From contig NZ_JAIFYA010000002.1 in assembly GCF_019688735.1 (NCBI RefSeq), positions 124,001 through 188,000 of the forward strand: a stretch of 64,000 nt of DNA, in the 5' to 3' direction. The translations under genes were made by a program, and so were the position numbers. A model generated the notes under the pieces. That model worked only from the letters and a program-made list of their open reading frames with translations, had not been told where the DNA came from and did not search any database. Shown here piece by piece: positions 34,001-43,936 of the stretch; positions within the stretch are counted from its first letter, which is position 1; each line of letters begins with the position of its first letter. The DNA comes from Thermosulfurimonas sp. F29 (GTDB lineage: Bacteria > Desulfobacterota > Thermodesulfobacteria > Thermodesulfobacteriales > Thermodesulfobacteriaceae).

Positions 34001-34468
34001 CTGAGGGCTCCATTCCAGAAATTTCCCCACCTCCCCCTGATCGATGAGTCCGTATCCCCTGGGGTTTACGCCGGTGTCCAGGAAGAGGTACTGGATGTCT
34101 TTCAGACGGCAGGCCCGGTTGTTGAGAAGAAATTCCGATTCTCCGGTGCGATAGAGGCGGCGGGCCACCACTATTTCGGGCCAGTCCTTGAATTTTTCAG
34201 GAGCTTTTCCGTCGTTTTCCAGAACCAGCCTCACCTCGGCGAAACCGGGAGCCCGACCGTGATCCCCGGCAAAAAGCAGGTCCTCAGCGTTTTTCACCCG
34301 GAGACGCTTGAGGCTCTGTTCACCGAGGACCCAGCGCAGGGCGTCCACGATGTTGCTTTTCCCGCTTCCGTTGGGGCCCACGATGGCGGAGATCCCCGGA
34401 GGAAAGGGCAGGCTAACCCGATAGGGGAAGGACTTGAAGCCGTAGATCTCCAGTCGCTTGATCCTCAT
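31058..34468 (-). CDS. smc: Chromosome segregation protein SMC
   Basis: An 1136-residue SMC ATPase. The N-terminal head has Walker A AIVGPNGSGKSNIVDALRWV near residue 30. Two long coiled coils (about 165-500 and 660-990) flank a hinge (about 505-655, starting SGEGLRLLAEVLEIPPERIP). The C-terminal head has the signature LTMLSGGEKALCALAVLFAF and Walker B FCILDEVDAPLDEANTL. It compacts and separates chromosomes with ScpA/ScpB, which are not in this window. Length is normal for bacterial SMC. Confidence 0.96.
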   Translation of the reverse strand: MRIKRLEIYGFKSFPYRVSLPFPPGISAIVGPNGSGKSNIVDALRWVLGEQSLKRLRVKNAEDLLFAGDHGRAPGFAEVRLVLENDGKAPEKFKDWPEIVVARRLYRTGESEFLLNNRACRLKDIQYLFLDTGVNPRGYGLIDQGEVGKFLEWSPQERRFFLEELAGISRYRFNREETRRNLARTRENLARVEDLLAEIRDRVRHLEEQARLAEEFLRLREKLRRLSLTRLAILYLKALREREKAEKALERLEEARSELEKRREHLIPLYEEALRRARTLKRISREKEETLHSLKAELRERIEKLRRLYREEAEIGKRLERERTRAEALSEELERLEEERRRLEEEIASGEELLAREKEAFRELEKRYLEHRKAMGDLEREVRKRGEEEVSLKERLRNADRLLQKLEKELERILDRENRIVKTRAELSSRRMELSRRRKELEERLELVEEKRRKVGEEEEATRKKEEGLRAEVKVLEERLRDIAGEERALLREKEGLERVIRGALPPELRRLRDSGEGLRLLAEVLEIPPERIPAAEALLGEKLTYPVIRDTKALEDLLPREGVRGVFVAPGEELEILRAQLEDLDTREELKSLTAERPVKRAFFRREKVLFEPPGFLIKVEAGESGLLALRKRLREIAVRLGELEEERKGLGKKKAELERALQDLREYAGILAGKRDTLERERKALAGEVENLRREGERLSQEEALLDRERRELEEQREISVAEKKALEEERAILERELARMEGEGRKVRQRWEELKRSGRELERAFREREARVSELAGRLEALRRRRNELEGEKRKVEGRRRNALQQESLLSEELNFVRNMLRNERENRSRLEEEMERVEKEWLEIREALREAEARVAELEAEEKNLERELGRLQEKRHRLELDRVEAEMTLEHLRREAREHQDTEIESFLEETRPVRQDLSSVEEEMVRLRERLAEFPPVNLAAAEELKEARERLEFLSSRRSELLSAAEDLEKALKRLDEESRKRLREALAEANRKLAEVFPLLFEGGRAELYFTESEDPLSAGLDLRVKLPGKPVKHLTMLSGGEKALCALAVLFAFYLVKPGPFCILDEVDAPLDEANTLRFNELLKKLREHSQVILVTHNPRVMEIADALFGVTMEERGVSKVVSVRLD

Positions 34469-34491
34469 GGGCCTCTCTATTTTAAGGGCTC

Positions 34492-34519
34492 TTGACTTTT
34501 GGGAAAAGGTCTTTACATT
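34492..34519 (+). promoter_or_regulatory. tRNA-fMet promoter
   Basis: TTGACT and TACATT are separated by 16 bases. The mature tRNA begins 12 bases after the -10 box. Confidence 0.55.
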
Positions 34520-34531
34520 AATGGACGCGGA

Positions 34532-34608
<77 letters not shown>

Positions 34609-34679
34609 ATTTTCCTCAATTTTTAGCCGAGTTAGAGCAAATCATCAATTGAGATTCATTCTTGATAGTCTCTTTGGGG

Positions 34680-34800
34680 TACCTTTGGGGCACCTCTCTG
34701 GAAAGCGTTGATAGCCAAGGGTTTCTCGGTGAGACACAATTACAACAAAAGTAATTTTCAAGAATGTGTTTCTGATTTTGGGCGGTTATTCCCGATTTTT
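34680..34800. repeat. Motif pair shared with the region after tRNA-Pro; TTTGGGGYACC direct repeats
   Basis: Two adjacent copies of TTTGGGGYACC (about 34674-34695) are followed by GATTTTGGGC-GG-TTATTC-CC-GATTTTT (34774-34800). The second motif, its spacing and part of the intervening sequence match 7968-8086. Short direct repeats beside a tRNA gene are what integrase arm sites look like; this reading is inference. The stretch 34609-34834 holds no gene I can support. Confidence 0.5.
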
Positions 34801-34834
34801 CTTTGGGAAAAAGTAACGGATTCAAGGAGAGTTG

Positions 34835-35059
34835 TTAGGCAGCTTTTTTGATCGTAAGGGCCGGTTCGGGGATAGGGATGCCCTTCTCGAGATAAAATTT
34901 AAAAAGGTCGGCCTTGATTTTTTCGAGGTTGGCGAGAGCTTCTTGAGGGGTTTCGCCATCACCCTGGAAGGCTAGTTCCCCTAGTTCGGGGATGTAAGCC
35001 CGCCAGCCCCCGCCTTCTTCGGGCAGTATGGGTTCAATCGAAATGCGTTTTCTACTCAT
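34835..35059 (-). CDS. hicB: HicB-family antitoxin
   Basis: A 74-residue HicB-type protein with the partial RNase H-like fold pattern EEGGGWRAYIPELGELAFQG then GETPQEALANLEKIKADLF. It lacks a separate DNA-binding C-terminal domain, as in short HicB forms. It normally neutralises the mRNA interferase HicA. Its start overlaps the stop of a truncated hicA (ATGA), the standard hicA-hicB order. With the toxin broken, it may be a free antitoxin or on the way to decay. Confidence 0.8.
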   Translation of the reverse strand: MSRKRISIEPILPEEGGGWRAYIPELGELAFQGDGETPQEALANLEKIKADLFKFYLEKGIPIPEPALTIKKAA

Positions 35060-35217
35060 TCTTCAAACTCTTCAGGAACTATTTGTTTAAGTATAGCAAC
35101 CAATCGCCGAATATAGAACCCTTTGACTTTTTGTCCACCCTTTACTGGAATAGTAAGAACGCCTCCTGGACCGGTTCCGGCAACGCTCTTGAGCCTTTCG
35201 TCGTGGTGCCCTCGCCA
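35056..35217 (-). pseudogene. hicA: HicA-like toxin, C-terminal fragment
   Basis: Immediately upstream of hicB, a 53-codon open reading contains GHHDERLKSVAGTGPGG, VLTIPVKGGQKVKGFYIRR and ILKQIVPEEFEE before TGA. This resembles the second half of HicA (GSHH..., TIPVH, LRAILKQ...EEF). The reading is blocked upstream by TGA at 35218-35220. No start and no N-terminal half are visible. The break coincides with where the RHH antitoxin on the other strand lost its start. Assignment rests on pattern and on its place before hicB. Confidence 0.55.
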
Positions 35218-35267
35218 TCAGGAAGAAAACGAATGAGACCATTTCCCTTCCGCCAGAGCTTGCCCGG

Positions 35268-35453
35268 GTGGCGGAGGAGATAGCCCGGGAGGAAGGAAAG
35301 ACTCTTAGTGGCGTGGTTCAGGAGGCCTTGAGGCTTCTCAAAAGGCAAAGATTTTCCGAGGAATTTAAGTCCATCCAGGACTACTGGTCTCGCAAGGCTC
35401 GCGAGAAGGGCATCCTCACCGAAGAGGATCTTGAGCGCTATCTCAAGGATTAA
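35268..35453 (+). CDS. Ribbon-helix-helix antitoxin, start codon lost
   Basis: The usable reading from GTG 35268 gives 61 residues (VAEEIAREEGKTLSGVVQEA then LRLLKRQRF), part of an RHH antitoxin. Homologous-looking sequence continues 17 codons upstream as RKKTNETISLPPELAR, beginning at ATC 35217 where ATG would be expected. So the native start appears mutated or cut off. The N-terminal beta strand that contacts DNA would be missing from the GTG product. It overlaps the PIN gene by one base, a vapBC-like arrangement. Confidence 0.6.
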   Translation: MAEEIAREEGKTLSGVVQEALRLLKRQRFSEEFKSIQDYWSRKAREKGILTEEDLERYLKD

Positions 35454-35683
35454 TGCGGGTTGTCTTCGATACCAACATTTATATCTCCGCTCTGGTTTTT
35501 CCCGGAGGTCTTGCGGAAAAGGCCATCTATCGAGTCCTTGAAGGGAAAGACGAGCTTTTCATTTCCAAAGCGATCTTTGACGAGCTATTGAGAGTCTTAG
35601 CGACTAAGTTCAGCAAAGACCGGGAAGAACTTGCCCGCCTAGCGGTATGGCTATCTGAAATAGCTCAATTTGTAAGCCCCTAA
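35453..35683 (+). pseudogene. PIN-domain toxin, truncated
   Basis: A 76-residue reading starts like COG1569/VapC-type PIN nucleases: MRVVFDTNIYISALVFPGG then AIFDELLRVLATKF. It stops at ...IAQFVSP where the family continues for about 60 more residues. The remaining catalytic acids (the DPDD and GD..L region) are absent. The following bases to 35848 read openly as KKALLAKHLYGLKEELWEE in another frame but are not PIN sequence. Toxin activity is unlikely. Confidence 0.65.
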
Positions 35684-35848
35684 TTAAAAAGAAAGCTCTT
35701 CTTGCCAAACATCTCTACGGTCTCAAAGAGGAGCTTTGGGAGGAGCTTGAAAAGGGCTCTTTTAAAGGAGATGACGATGTGGTGGTGAGGGCGAGGGCTT
35801 TGTGTCCGATCTTGAGACCCTTGGGCAGAAATAATTACAAGAAAAGTT
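35684..35848. other. Unassigned scrap between the PIN fragment and the ATPase fragment
   Basis: About 165 bases readable in one plus frame (KKKALLAKHLYGLKEELWEE, then LEKGSFKGDDDVVVRARAL), with no start, no ribosome site and no family I recognise. Probably the tail of another lost gene. Confidence 0.3.
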
Positions 35849-36525
35849 ATGGAGTTTTGGGGACGCGAAAGAGAAATCGAGGTTCTCAAACGAGAGCTCA
35901 CTCGGCCTGGGTTGAGGATTTTCCTTTTACGGGGACGCAGACGGGTGGGAAAGACCGCGCTTATTCGCCATTTCTTGCAGGAAGCCGGAACGGAGGCTTT
36001 TTACCACGAGGCCGTCTCTCATGAACCACCGCGAATTTTTCTGGAGTCCTTGATGCGTTTTCTCAAGCCGGAGCATCCGTTACCCCTTGATTTCGAGGGA
36101 GTTTTCTGGTTGCTCGCGGAGAAGAGTAAGCGTTCGGGGCGCAAGCCGGTCGTGGCTATTGACGAATTTCCTGATCTCCTTGAGTCCTGGCCGGGGTTGG
36201 CCGGGCATCTGCGGCGCTGGATTGATCTCCATCCCGAGGCCAATGTCCTTTTCATCTTTGCGGGTTCTTCTCTTTCTCTTATGTAAAGCCTTTGAGGACC
36301 GTAATCAGCCCCTTTTTGGACGGACCTAAGGCACGATAGACCTCGGGCCGTTTGAGTGGAGGGAACTCACGGAGATTTTCAAGGAAGTTTCCCCGGAGAG
36401 GCTTTTCAGGATATATGCCACCATCGGAGGAACCCCTTATTGGTGGAAGGTCTGGAGGGAGCCCCTTGGGTTTGAACGGGATGTAAGTATCGGTGAGGTG
36501 CTTGACCTATTCTGGGAGCCACCGC
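35849..36525 (+). pseudogene. AAA ATPase (DUF234/archaeal-type), broken
   Basis: The first 145 codons read as a typical P-loop ATPase of the archaeal-ATPase/DUF234 type: MEFWGREREIEVLKREL, Walker A LLRGRRRVGKTALIRHF and Walker B PVVAIDEFPDLLESW, then FIFAGSS. A frameshift at about 36285 and an in-frame TAA at 36327 interrupt the continuation. That continuation still reads KAFEDRNQPLFGRT, LGPFEWRELTEIF and IYATIGGTPYWWKVW. The reading ends abruptly at the junction with the DUF1640-like copy at 36526. The C-terminal nuclease-like domain is gone. Confidence 0.75.
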
Positions 36526-36740
36526 ACTGGAGCGCCGCTATCCCCGGATCCCGGAAGTGGCCACCAAAAGCGATCTTTCCGAAACGGAACTCAAGCTCAT
36601 CAAAGAGATCGAGCAGACCCGAAAGGAAATCAAGGAAGTGGAGGGCCGGCTGGCCAGGGAAATCGAGGAGGTGGAGCTTGAGCTTTCCAGGGAGATCGAG
36701 GAAACCAGAAAGGAAATCAAAGACCACCGAAAGGCGAAGT
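36526..36740 (+). pseudogene. DUF1640-like coiled-coil gene fragment, inverted copy
   Basis: In the frame of GAG 36530 the sequence reads ERRYPRIPEVATKSDLSE, then TELKLIKEIEQTRKEIKEVE and further heptads REIEEVELELSREIEETRKE. This is the coiled-coil core of a DUF1640/CCDC90-like protein without its start or membrane tail. Bases 36526-36632 repeat, inverted, 37741-37846 on the other strand. The fragment links the broken ATPase to the Cmr1 remnant. Confidence 0.65.
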
Positions 36741-36752
36741 CCGTTGAGAATT

Positions 36753-37430
36753 ATGGTTCTGGAGAAACGGGAAAGGGAAAGCTCCAACTTTTTTAAAATA
36801 AGACGACAGAAACCGGGGGTGAACTACCTTCTCGGTCCCGGGATTGATCCAAAAGTTGCCCCTCTCGATCCGAAGGAAAGTTATATGATAGTGCGGTTTT
36901 CCGGGCCGGAGCCGGCCTTTTCCGCCGGGCTTTGCGCCCTGTGGCTGGCTTTGGTTTTCGGAGGCCTGGGGGCGAGAAGCCGACGGGGCTTCGGAAGTTT
37001 CCGGGTGGTGCCTCTTGAAGGAGACGAGGCCCCGGTAAGTTTCGCGAAGCCGGAAGGAAAGAATCTTTCTTCTTTTATCGGGCAGGAATTGGGCAAATTA
37101 AAGAATCGTCTTAAAGATCTTTACGGAGCTGATTCCAATCCGCCGCCTGAGATCCCCTCCTTTCCCGTCCTGAGACCGGAATGGTGGAATTCCACCCTGG
37201 CCTGGCCCCCTCGCTCCTTCAGAAAGAGCTATCCGGAGGCTCTGGACTACCTGGGTAAAAAATGGCGGGCCTTCAGGATGGGGAAAACCACCGCGAATCT
37301 CAAAAAGGAAGAACTTTTCGGATCCGAAACCCACACCCGGGATTATGATAGCCTCCTTTCACGGAGATGGTTTGGCCTTGGCAGAACCCGTCCCGGGGAG
37401 ATCTTTCTCCCCGGGACCTGGTTTACCTGA
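36753..37430 (+). pseudogene. cmr1: Cmr1 (type III-B CRISPR RAMP protein), N-terminally truncated
   Basis: About 225 codons show a Cmr1-type RAMP protein: PGVNYLLGPGIDPKVAP near the start, ALWLALVFGGLGARSRRGFG near residue 68, and GKKWRAFRM plus RDYDSLLSRRWFGLG near the end. The glycine-rich GGLGARSRRGFGS loop is the Cmr1 hallmark that contacts crRNA. The N-terminal ferredoxin-like part is absent, replaced by the DUF1640-like fragment. No cmr2-6, cas6 or repeat array is nearby, so this is a relic of a lost interference module. Confidence 0.7.
37390..37417. terminator. Perfect 12-bp hairpin at the Cmr1/CsgG tail junction
   Basis: GTCCCGGGGAGA-TCTT-TCTCCCCGGGAC is a flawless inverted repeat within the last codons of the Cmr1 reading, just beyond the stop of the minus-strand CsgG-like tail. 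It may be the old terminator of that minus-strand gene. The poly-T tract is missing. Confidence 0.4.
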
Positions 37431-37640
37431 GCGGCACGGTGGTGATCCGCACCTTTTCCGGAGCCAGGAAGCGGGCGATGTCGTAGGAAGCCCGGATGAT
37501 TACATCGCGGGCCACCTCCTCCATGGCCGTTCCGGAAAGTCCCGAGAGGGCTCCGCCGAAGCCCACCTCGCCTCCGGCTCCCGCACCGGCTTTTTTTCTC
37601 CTGGCGTTTCCATCTCCTGCGGTGATTGAGCTCCTGCAAC
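37423..37640 (-). pseudogene. CsgG-like lipoprotein, C-terminal fragment
   Basis: The minus-strand reading AGAGAGGEVGFGGALSGLSG, then TAMEEVARDVIIRASYDIA and RFLAPEKVRITTVPLR before TAA, looks like the C-terminal end of CsgG/curli-assembly or LpoB-like lipoproteins (glycine-rich strand, then a P/AMEEA..R..I helix). There is no start or N-terminus. Assignment is by eye and weak. Confidence 0.35.
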
Positions 37641-37648
37641 CCCGGACT

Positions 37649-37929
37649 TCAAAACAACCACTTGAGGATGCCCACCATAGCCACCACCTGCCCCGTCCAG
37701 AAAAGAAACATCCACCTCACCATCCGGGCCTCCACCTCCCTGATTTCCTTTCGGGTCTGCTCGATCTCTTTGATGAGCTTGAGTTCCGTTTCGGAAAGAT
37801 CGCTTTTGGTGGCCACTTCCGGGATCCGGGGATAGCGCGCTCCAGTTCCTCGAAGACCTCAGCCAGGAGACGGGCCTTCTCTTCCCCGTATTCCCGAAAG
37901 GCTTCGTAAATCTTTACGGCATAACCCAT
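37649..37929 (-). pseudogene. DUF1640-like coiled-coil membrane protein, one-base frameshift
   Basis: From ATG 37929 the frame reads MGYAVKIYEAFREYGEEKAR, then LLAEVFEELER. It then shifts and continues in another frame as IPEVATKSDLSETELKLIKE, EIREVEARMVRWMFLFWTGQ and VVAMVGILKWLF. The intact protein would be about 93 residues: a helical start, a coiled coil and one C-terminal membrane helix, as in DUF1640. The copy at 36530 carries GAGCGCCGC where this one has GAGCGCGC, so a single C was lost here. A sequencing error cannot be excluded. Confidence 0.7.
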
Positions 37930-37988
37930 ATTTTTTCCCTTTGATTATTCCATTTTTATCTTGATAAGCAGAAAATACAACCAAAATT

Positions 37989-38017
37989 CCCGGGTTTCCG
38001 GTTAATGAAAACCCGGG
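37989..38017. other. Inverted repeat in the gap before fur
   Basis: CCCGGGTTT and AAACCCGGG (9 bp) flank an 11-base loop. It lies in the 245-base stretch 37930-38174, in which I see no gene. The stretch may contain a terminator for scrapyard transcripts. Confidence 0.35.
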
Positions 38018-38147
38018 GTAATCTGCCCCCGATAGGTGAAGACGGAAAAGAAGTGAGGAGCCGCACCGAGAGGCATCCCGGGATTTGGTGGCGAAGCCCC
38101 CAACGCGGGAGTCGGACTTGTCCGGAAATTTTGAGGATAATGCCTGG

Positions 38148-38175
38148 TTGACAACCAGGGGAAAGACTTTAAAGT
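38148..38175 (+). promoter_or_regulatory. Promoter of fur-feoA-feoB
   Basis: TTGACA (38148-38153) and TAAAGT (38170-38175) lie 16 bases apart, 30 bases before the fur ATG, and abut the palindromic operator. Confidence 0.6.
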
Positions 38176-38195
38176 ATTGAAATAAATTTTCAATA
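38175..38195. promoter_or_regulatory. Palindromic Fur-type operator
   Basis: TATTGAAA-TAAAT-TTTCAATA is a perfect 8-bp inverted repeat with a 5-base centre. It starts at the -10 box and ends at the ribosome site of the fur-family gene. AT-rich palindromes of this type are typical Fur/PerR family sites. Autoregulation together with feoAB is the likely meaning; the regulator identity is inferred from position. Confidence 0.65.
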
Positions 38196-38204
38196 AGGTG
38201 ATTT

Positions 38205-38654
38205 ATGGAAAGACCTCCCGGTTCGGAGCTCGAAATTTTTAGGGATTTTATAAAAAAGAAAGGGCTTCGATATACAAATGAGCGTGAGATTATATTGCGA
38301 GAGATTTTCAATATACATGATCACTTTGATGTGGACGAGTTGTATCTGCGGCTGCGTAATAAGGGACATCGCATTTCCAAGGCCTCCATTTATAGAACGC
38401 TTCCTCTTCTAATCGAGTGCGGTCTGGTACAGGAGGTCTATCACGAAGACGGGCACATGCACTACGAGCACATTTACGGGCACGAGCCTCATGCTCACTT
38501 TCGCTGTCTTTCCTGTCGCCGGGTGGAGGAGTTTCGGGACGAGCGTCTGGAGGAAGTGGCCCGGGAATACGCGGAAAGGTATGGCGTGGAGATCAAGATG
38601 ACCCGGTTTGAGATCCTGGGCTACTGTTCCAACTGTCGAGAGAAGGGGGCATAG
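38205..38654 (+). CDS. fur: Fur-family iron regulator
   Basis: A 149-residue Fur-type repressor. The N-terminal winged helix has KKGLRYTNEREIILREIFNI and KASIYRTLPLLIECGLVQEV. The metal-binding half has HYEHIYGHEPHAHFRCLSC and the structural Cys pairs CLSCRR and CSNCREK. It precedes feoAB in one operon, supporting an Fe(II)-dependent regulator of ferrous uptake rather than PerR or Zur. AAGGTG precedes the ATG, and a perfect palindrome lies just upstream. Confidence 0.9.
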   Translation: MERPPGSELEIFRDFIKKKGLRYTNEREIILREIFNIHDHFDVDELYLRLRNKGHRISKASIYRTLPLLIECGLVQEVYHEDGHMHYEHIYGHEPHAHFRCLSCRRVEEFRDERLEEVAREYAERYGVEIKMTRFEILGYCSNCREKGA

Positions 38655-38656
38655 TG

Positions 38657-38952
38657 ATGGGGTTTCGGTGGCGCTGGAGGAGGGGACACTGTCACGGTCG
38701 TAAGGGCCGGGTCTGTCCGCGCGTGGAAAACCTTACCACCCTGGATGAACTGCGCACCGGAGAGGAAGGCACCATCGTGAAAATCCTGGGCAACGGTGCC
38801 TTTCGCCAGAGATTGCTGGAGATGGGGTTTCTGCCCGGCACCCGCGTGCGGGTCATCCGTTACGCGCCTCTTGAGGATCCCGTGGAGTACGAGATAAAGG
38901 GCTACCATGTGGCCCTGCGCCACGAGGAAGCGGCCAAGGTGCTGGTGGAGAA

Positions 38953-38968
<16 letters not shown>
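38657..38968 (+). CDS. feoA: FeoA-type iron transport accessory protein
   Basis: A 103-residue protein with an extra basic, Trp/His-rich start (RWRWRRGHCHGRKGRVCPR) and an SH3-like FeoA domain from about residue 27: LDELRTGEEGTIVKILGNG, RQRLLEMGFLPGTRVRVIRY and VALRHEEAAKVLVE. It supports FeoB in ferrous iron uptake. ATG 38657 has AAGGGGG upstream. It overlaps feoB by 16 bases. Confidence 0.88.
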
Positions 38969-42274
<3,306 letters not shown>

Positions 42275-42478
42275 TTACTTTTTTTCTTTAATAGAACTAT
42301 CCTGGATGGTTTTTTTTATAGTTCGAAACACTAGAGTGAATACTTCCTCAAAAGAGGCGGGGGAACAGCGCCCCATCTCTATAAACTTTATGACAATTTC
42401 CTTCGTAGCCCGAAGAATGGCTTCTTCTTCTCCGCTCAAGCGCCGTCCGATTTTTTCTGAAGGACTTTCCGATTTCAT
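42275..42478 (-). CDS. Small conserved-looking protein, unknown
   Basis: A 67-residue reading from ATG 42478 (81 residues if TTG 42520 is used). It has an acidic helical core GEEEAILRATKEIVIKFIEM followed by GRCSPASFEEVFTLVFRTIK. The pattern ATKEIVxKFIEMGR.SP..FEEVF seems familiar from short hypotheticals of sulfate reducers, but I cannot name a family. It is exactly tail-to-tail with serS, with no bases between the stops. A TTGACG-N17-TAAATC promoter-like pair sits at 42520-42492. No ribosome site is evident. Confidence 0.5.
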   Translation of the reverse strand: MKSESPSEKIGRRLSGEEEAILRATKEIVIKFIEMGRCSPASFEEVFTLVFRTIKKTIQDSSIKEKK

Positions 42479-42614
42479 AAAGTTGAATAAGGATTTAGCA
42501 TTATCCCGAACGGGCGTCAAGAAGCCCGCCTTGCCATGAGACCATCTTTAAAAATCACCGATTTCGACTATGTTGGTACATAGGGAGGAACTTTAAAAGG
42601 GGTTTTCCGTTAAA

Positions 42615-43931
42615 ATGGCTGGGAAGATGTATATTCTTAAAGCGTCGTGGATTCTGCCGGCCTGGGACCGTGAACCCATTCAAGACGGAGCCCTTCTTAT
42701 TCAGGGGGAACGGATTGAAGCGGTGGGCTCTACCGAGGAACTTATCCAAAGATATTCGAATCTTCCTGTAGAGGATCTGGGAGAGGTCCTGGTCTTTCCC
42801 GGATTAGTCAATGCTCATACGCACGCCCCCATGACCATATTCCGGGGTCTGGCGGATGACCTTCCCCTCATGGTCTGGCTCCACAACTATATCTTTCCCG
42901 TGGAAAGCCACCTGCGAGCCGAATGGGTTTACTGGGGGGCCAAACTGGCCGTGTGCGAGATGTTGCGTTCGGGTGTTACCTGCTTTTGTGACATGTATCT
43001 TTTTGAGCCCTGGGTGATCCGAGCGGTGGAGGAGACAGGGGTTCGGGCGGCCTTGGGGGAGGGACTGTTTGATTTTCCTTCCCCGGGTTACGGTGCCCTG
43101 GAAAAAGGACTTAACCTTACCGAGGAGCTTCTTAAAAATTTCGAAAGGCACCCCCTTATCAACATTATGGTATGTCCGCACGCGGTTTATACCTGTTCCC
43201 CGGAGACCCTTAAAAAGATCCGTCGTATTGCCGAACGCTATGGAGCCACCGTTCACATCCATCTCTCGGAGACCGAAGATGAGGTAAAAGAGTGTGTTTC
43301 GCGTTACGGTCGGAGGCCGGTGGCTCATCTCGACTCCCTGGGGCTCCTCACGGGAAACCTTCATATAGCGCACGCGGTGGAACTCACGGACGGAGAAATA
43401 GAGCTCCTTGCCCGCCGGGGGGTTTCGGTGGCTCATTGTCCGGAGAGCAATCTCAAGCTGGGTTCCGGGATAGCCCGGATTCCGGAGATGCTTGCCGCCG
43501 GAGTCCGGGTGACCCTGGGCACCGACGGACCGGCCAGCAACAACGATCTGGATCTCCTTTCGGAGATGCGCACCGCCGCCCTCCTTCAAAAGGGTCTTTA
43601 CCGGGACCCCACCGTCCTTCCGGCTCGGGAGGTCTTTCGCCTGGCCACGGAGGAGGGGGCCCGGGCTCTCGGATTCCCCGAATGCGGACGGCTAGAGAGG
43701 GGGTTTAGGGCCGATCTGGTCACCCTGGACCTTACCCGGCCGGATCTTACCCCGGTTCACGATCCCCTTTCCCTTCTGGTTTACAGTGCCCGGGCCGGGG
43801 CGGTTGTCGATGTAATGGTGGAGGGACACTGGCTCATGCGCAGGGGAAAGTTTCTTACCGTTAATGAGGAGGAGGTGCGGATCCGAATTGCGGAAGTAGT
43901 TCGGGAGATCCGCACGCTCCTCCGGAAATGA
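42615..43931 (+). CDS. mtaD: 5-methylthioadenosine/S-adenosylhomocysteine deaminase (MtaD)
   Basis: A 438-residue amidohydrolase. Zinc ligands lie in FPGLVNAHTHAPMTIFRGL near residue 61, VHIHLSETEDEV near 215, HIAHAVELTDGE near 250 and LGTDGPASNNDLDLL near 295. The arrangement is typical of SAH/MTA deaminases, which recycle adenosyl by-products of methylation and radical SAM chemistry. Other nucleoside or atrazine-like deaminases are less likely. A ribosome site is weak (AAAAGGGG 12 bases upstream). Confidence 0.88.
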   Translation: MAGKMYILKASWILPAWDREPIQDGALLIQGERIEAVGSTEELIQRYSNLPVEDLGEVLVFPGLVNAHTHAPMTIFRGLADDLPLMVWLHNYIFPVESHLRAEWVYWGAKLAVCEMLRSGVTCFCDMYLFEPWVIRAVEETGVRAALGEGLFDFPSPGYGALEKGLNLTEELLKNFERHPLINIMVCPHAVYTCSPETLKKIRRIAERYGATVHIHLSETEDEVKECVSRYGRRPVAHLDSLGLLTGNLHIAHAVELTDGEIELLARRGVSVAHCPESNLKLGSGIARIPEMLAAGVRVTLGTDGPASNNDLDLLSEMRTAALLQKGLYRDPTVLPAREVFRLATEEGARALGFPECGRLERGFRADLVTLDLTRPDLTPVHDPLSLLVYSARAGAVVDVMVEGHWLMRRGKFLTVNEEEVRIRIAEVVREIRTLLRK

Positions 43932-43936
43932 TCACA

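Noticed and set aside
34616-34825. A 69-codon minus-strand frame after tRNA-fMet
   Set aside because: No ribosome site, no recognisable sequence, and it lies over the motif pair shared with the tRNA-Pro region.
36498-37430. A single 310-residue protein spanning the ATPase end, DUF1640 piece and Cmr1
   Set aside because: The frame passes through the DUF1640-like segment in the wrong register (PKRNSSSSKRSSRPERKSRK), so it is a chance open frame through a chimera, not a designed fusion.
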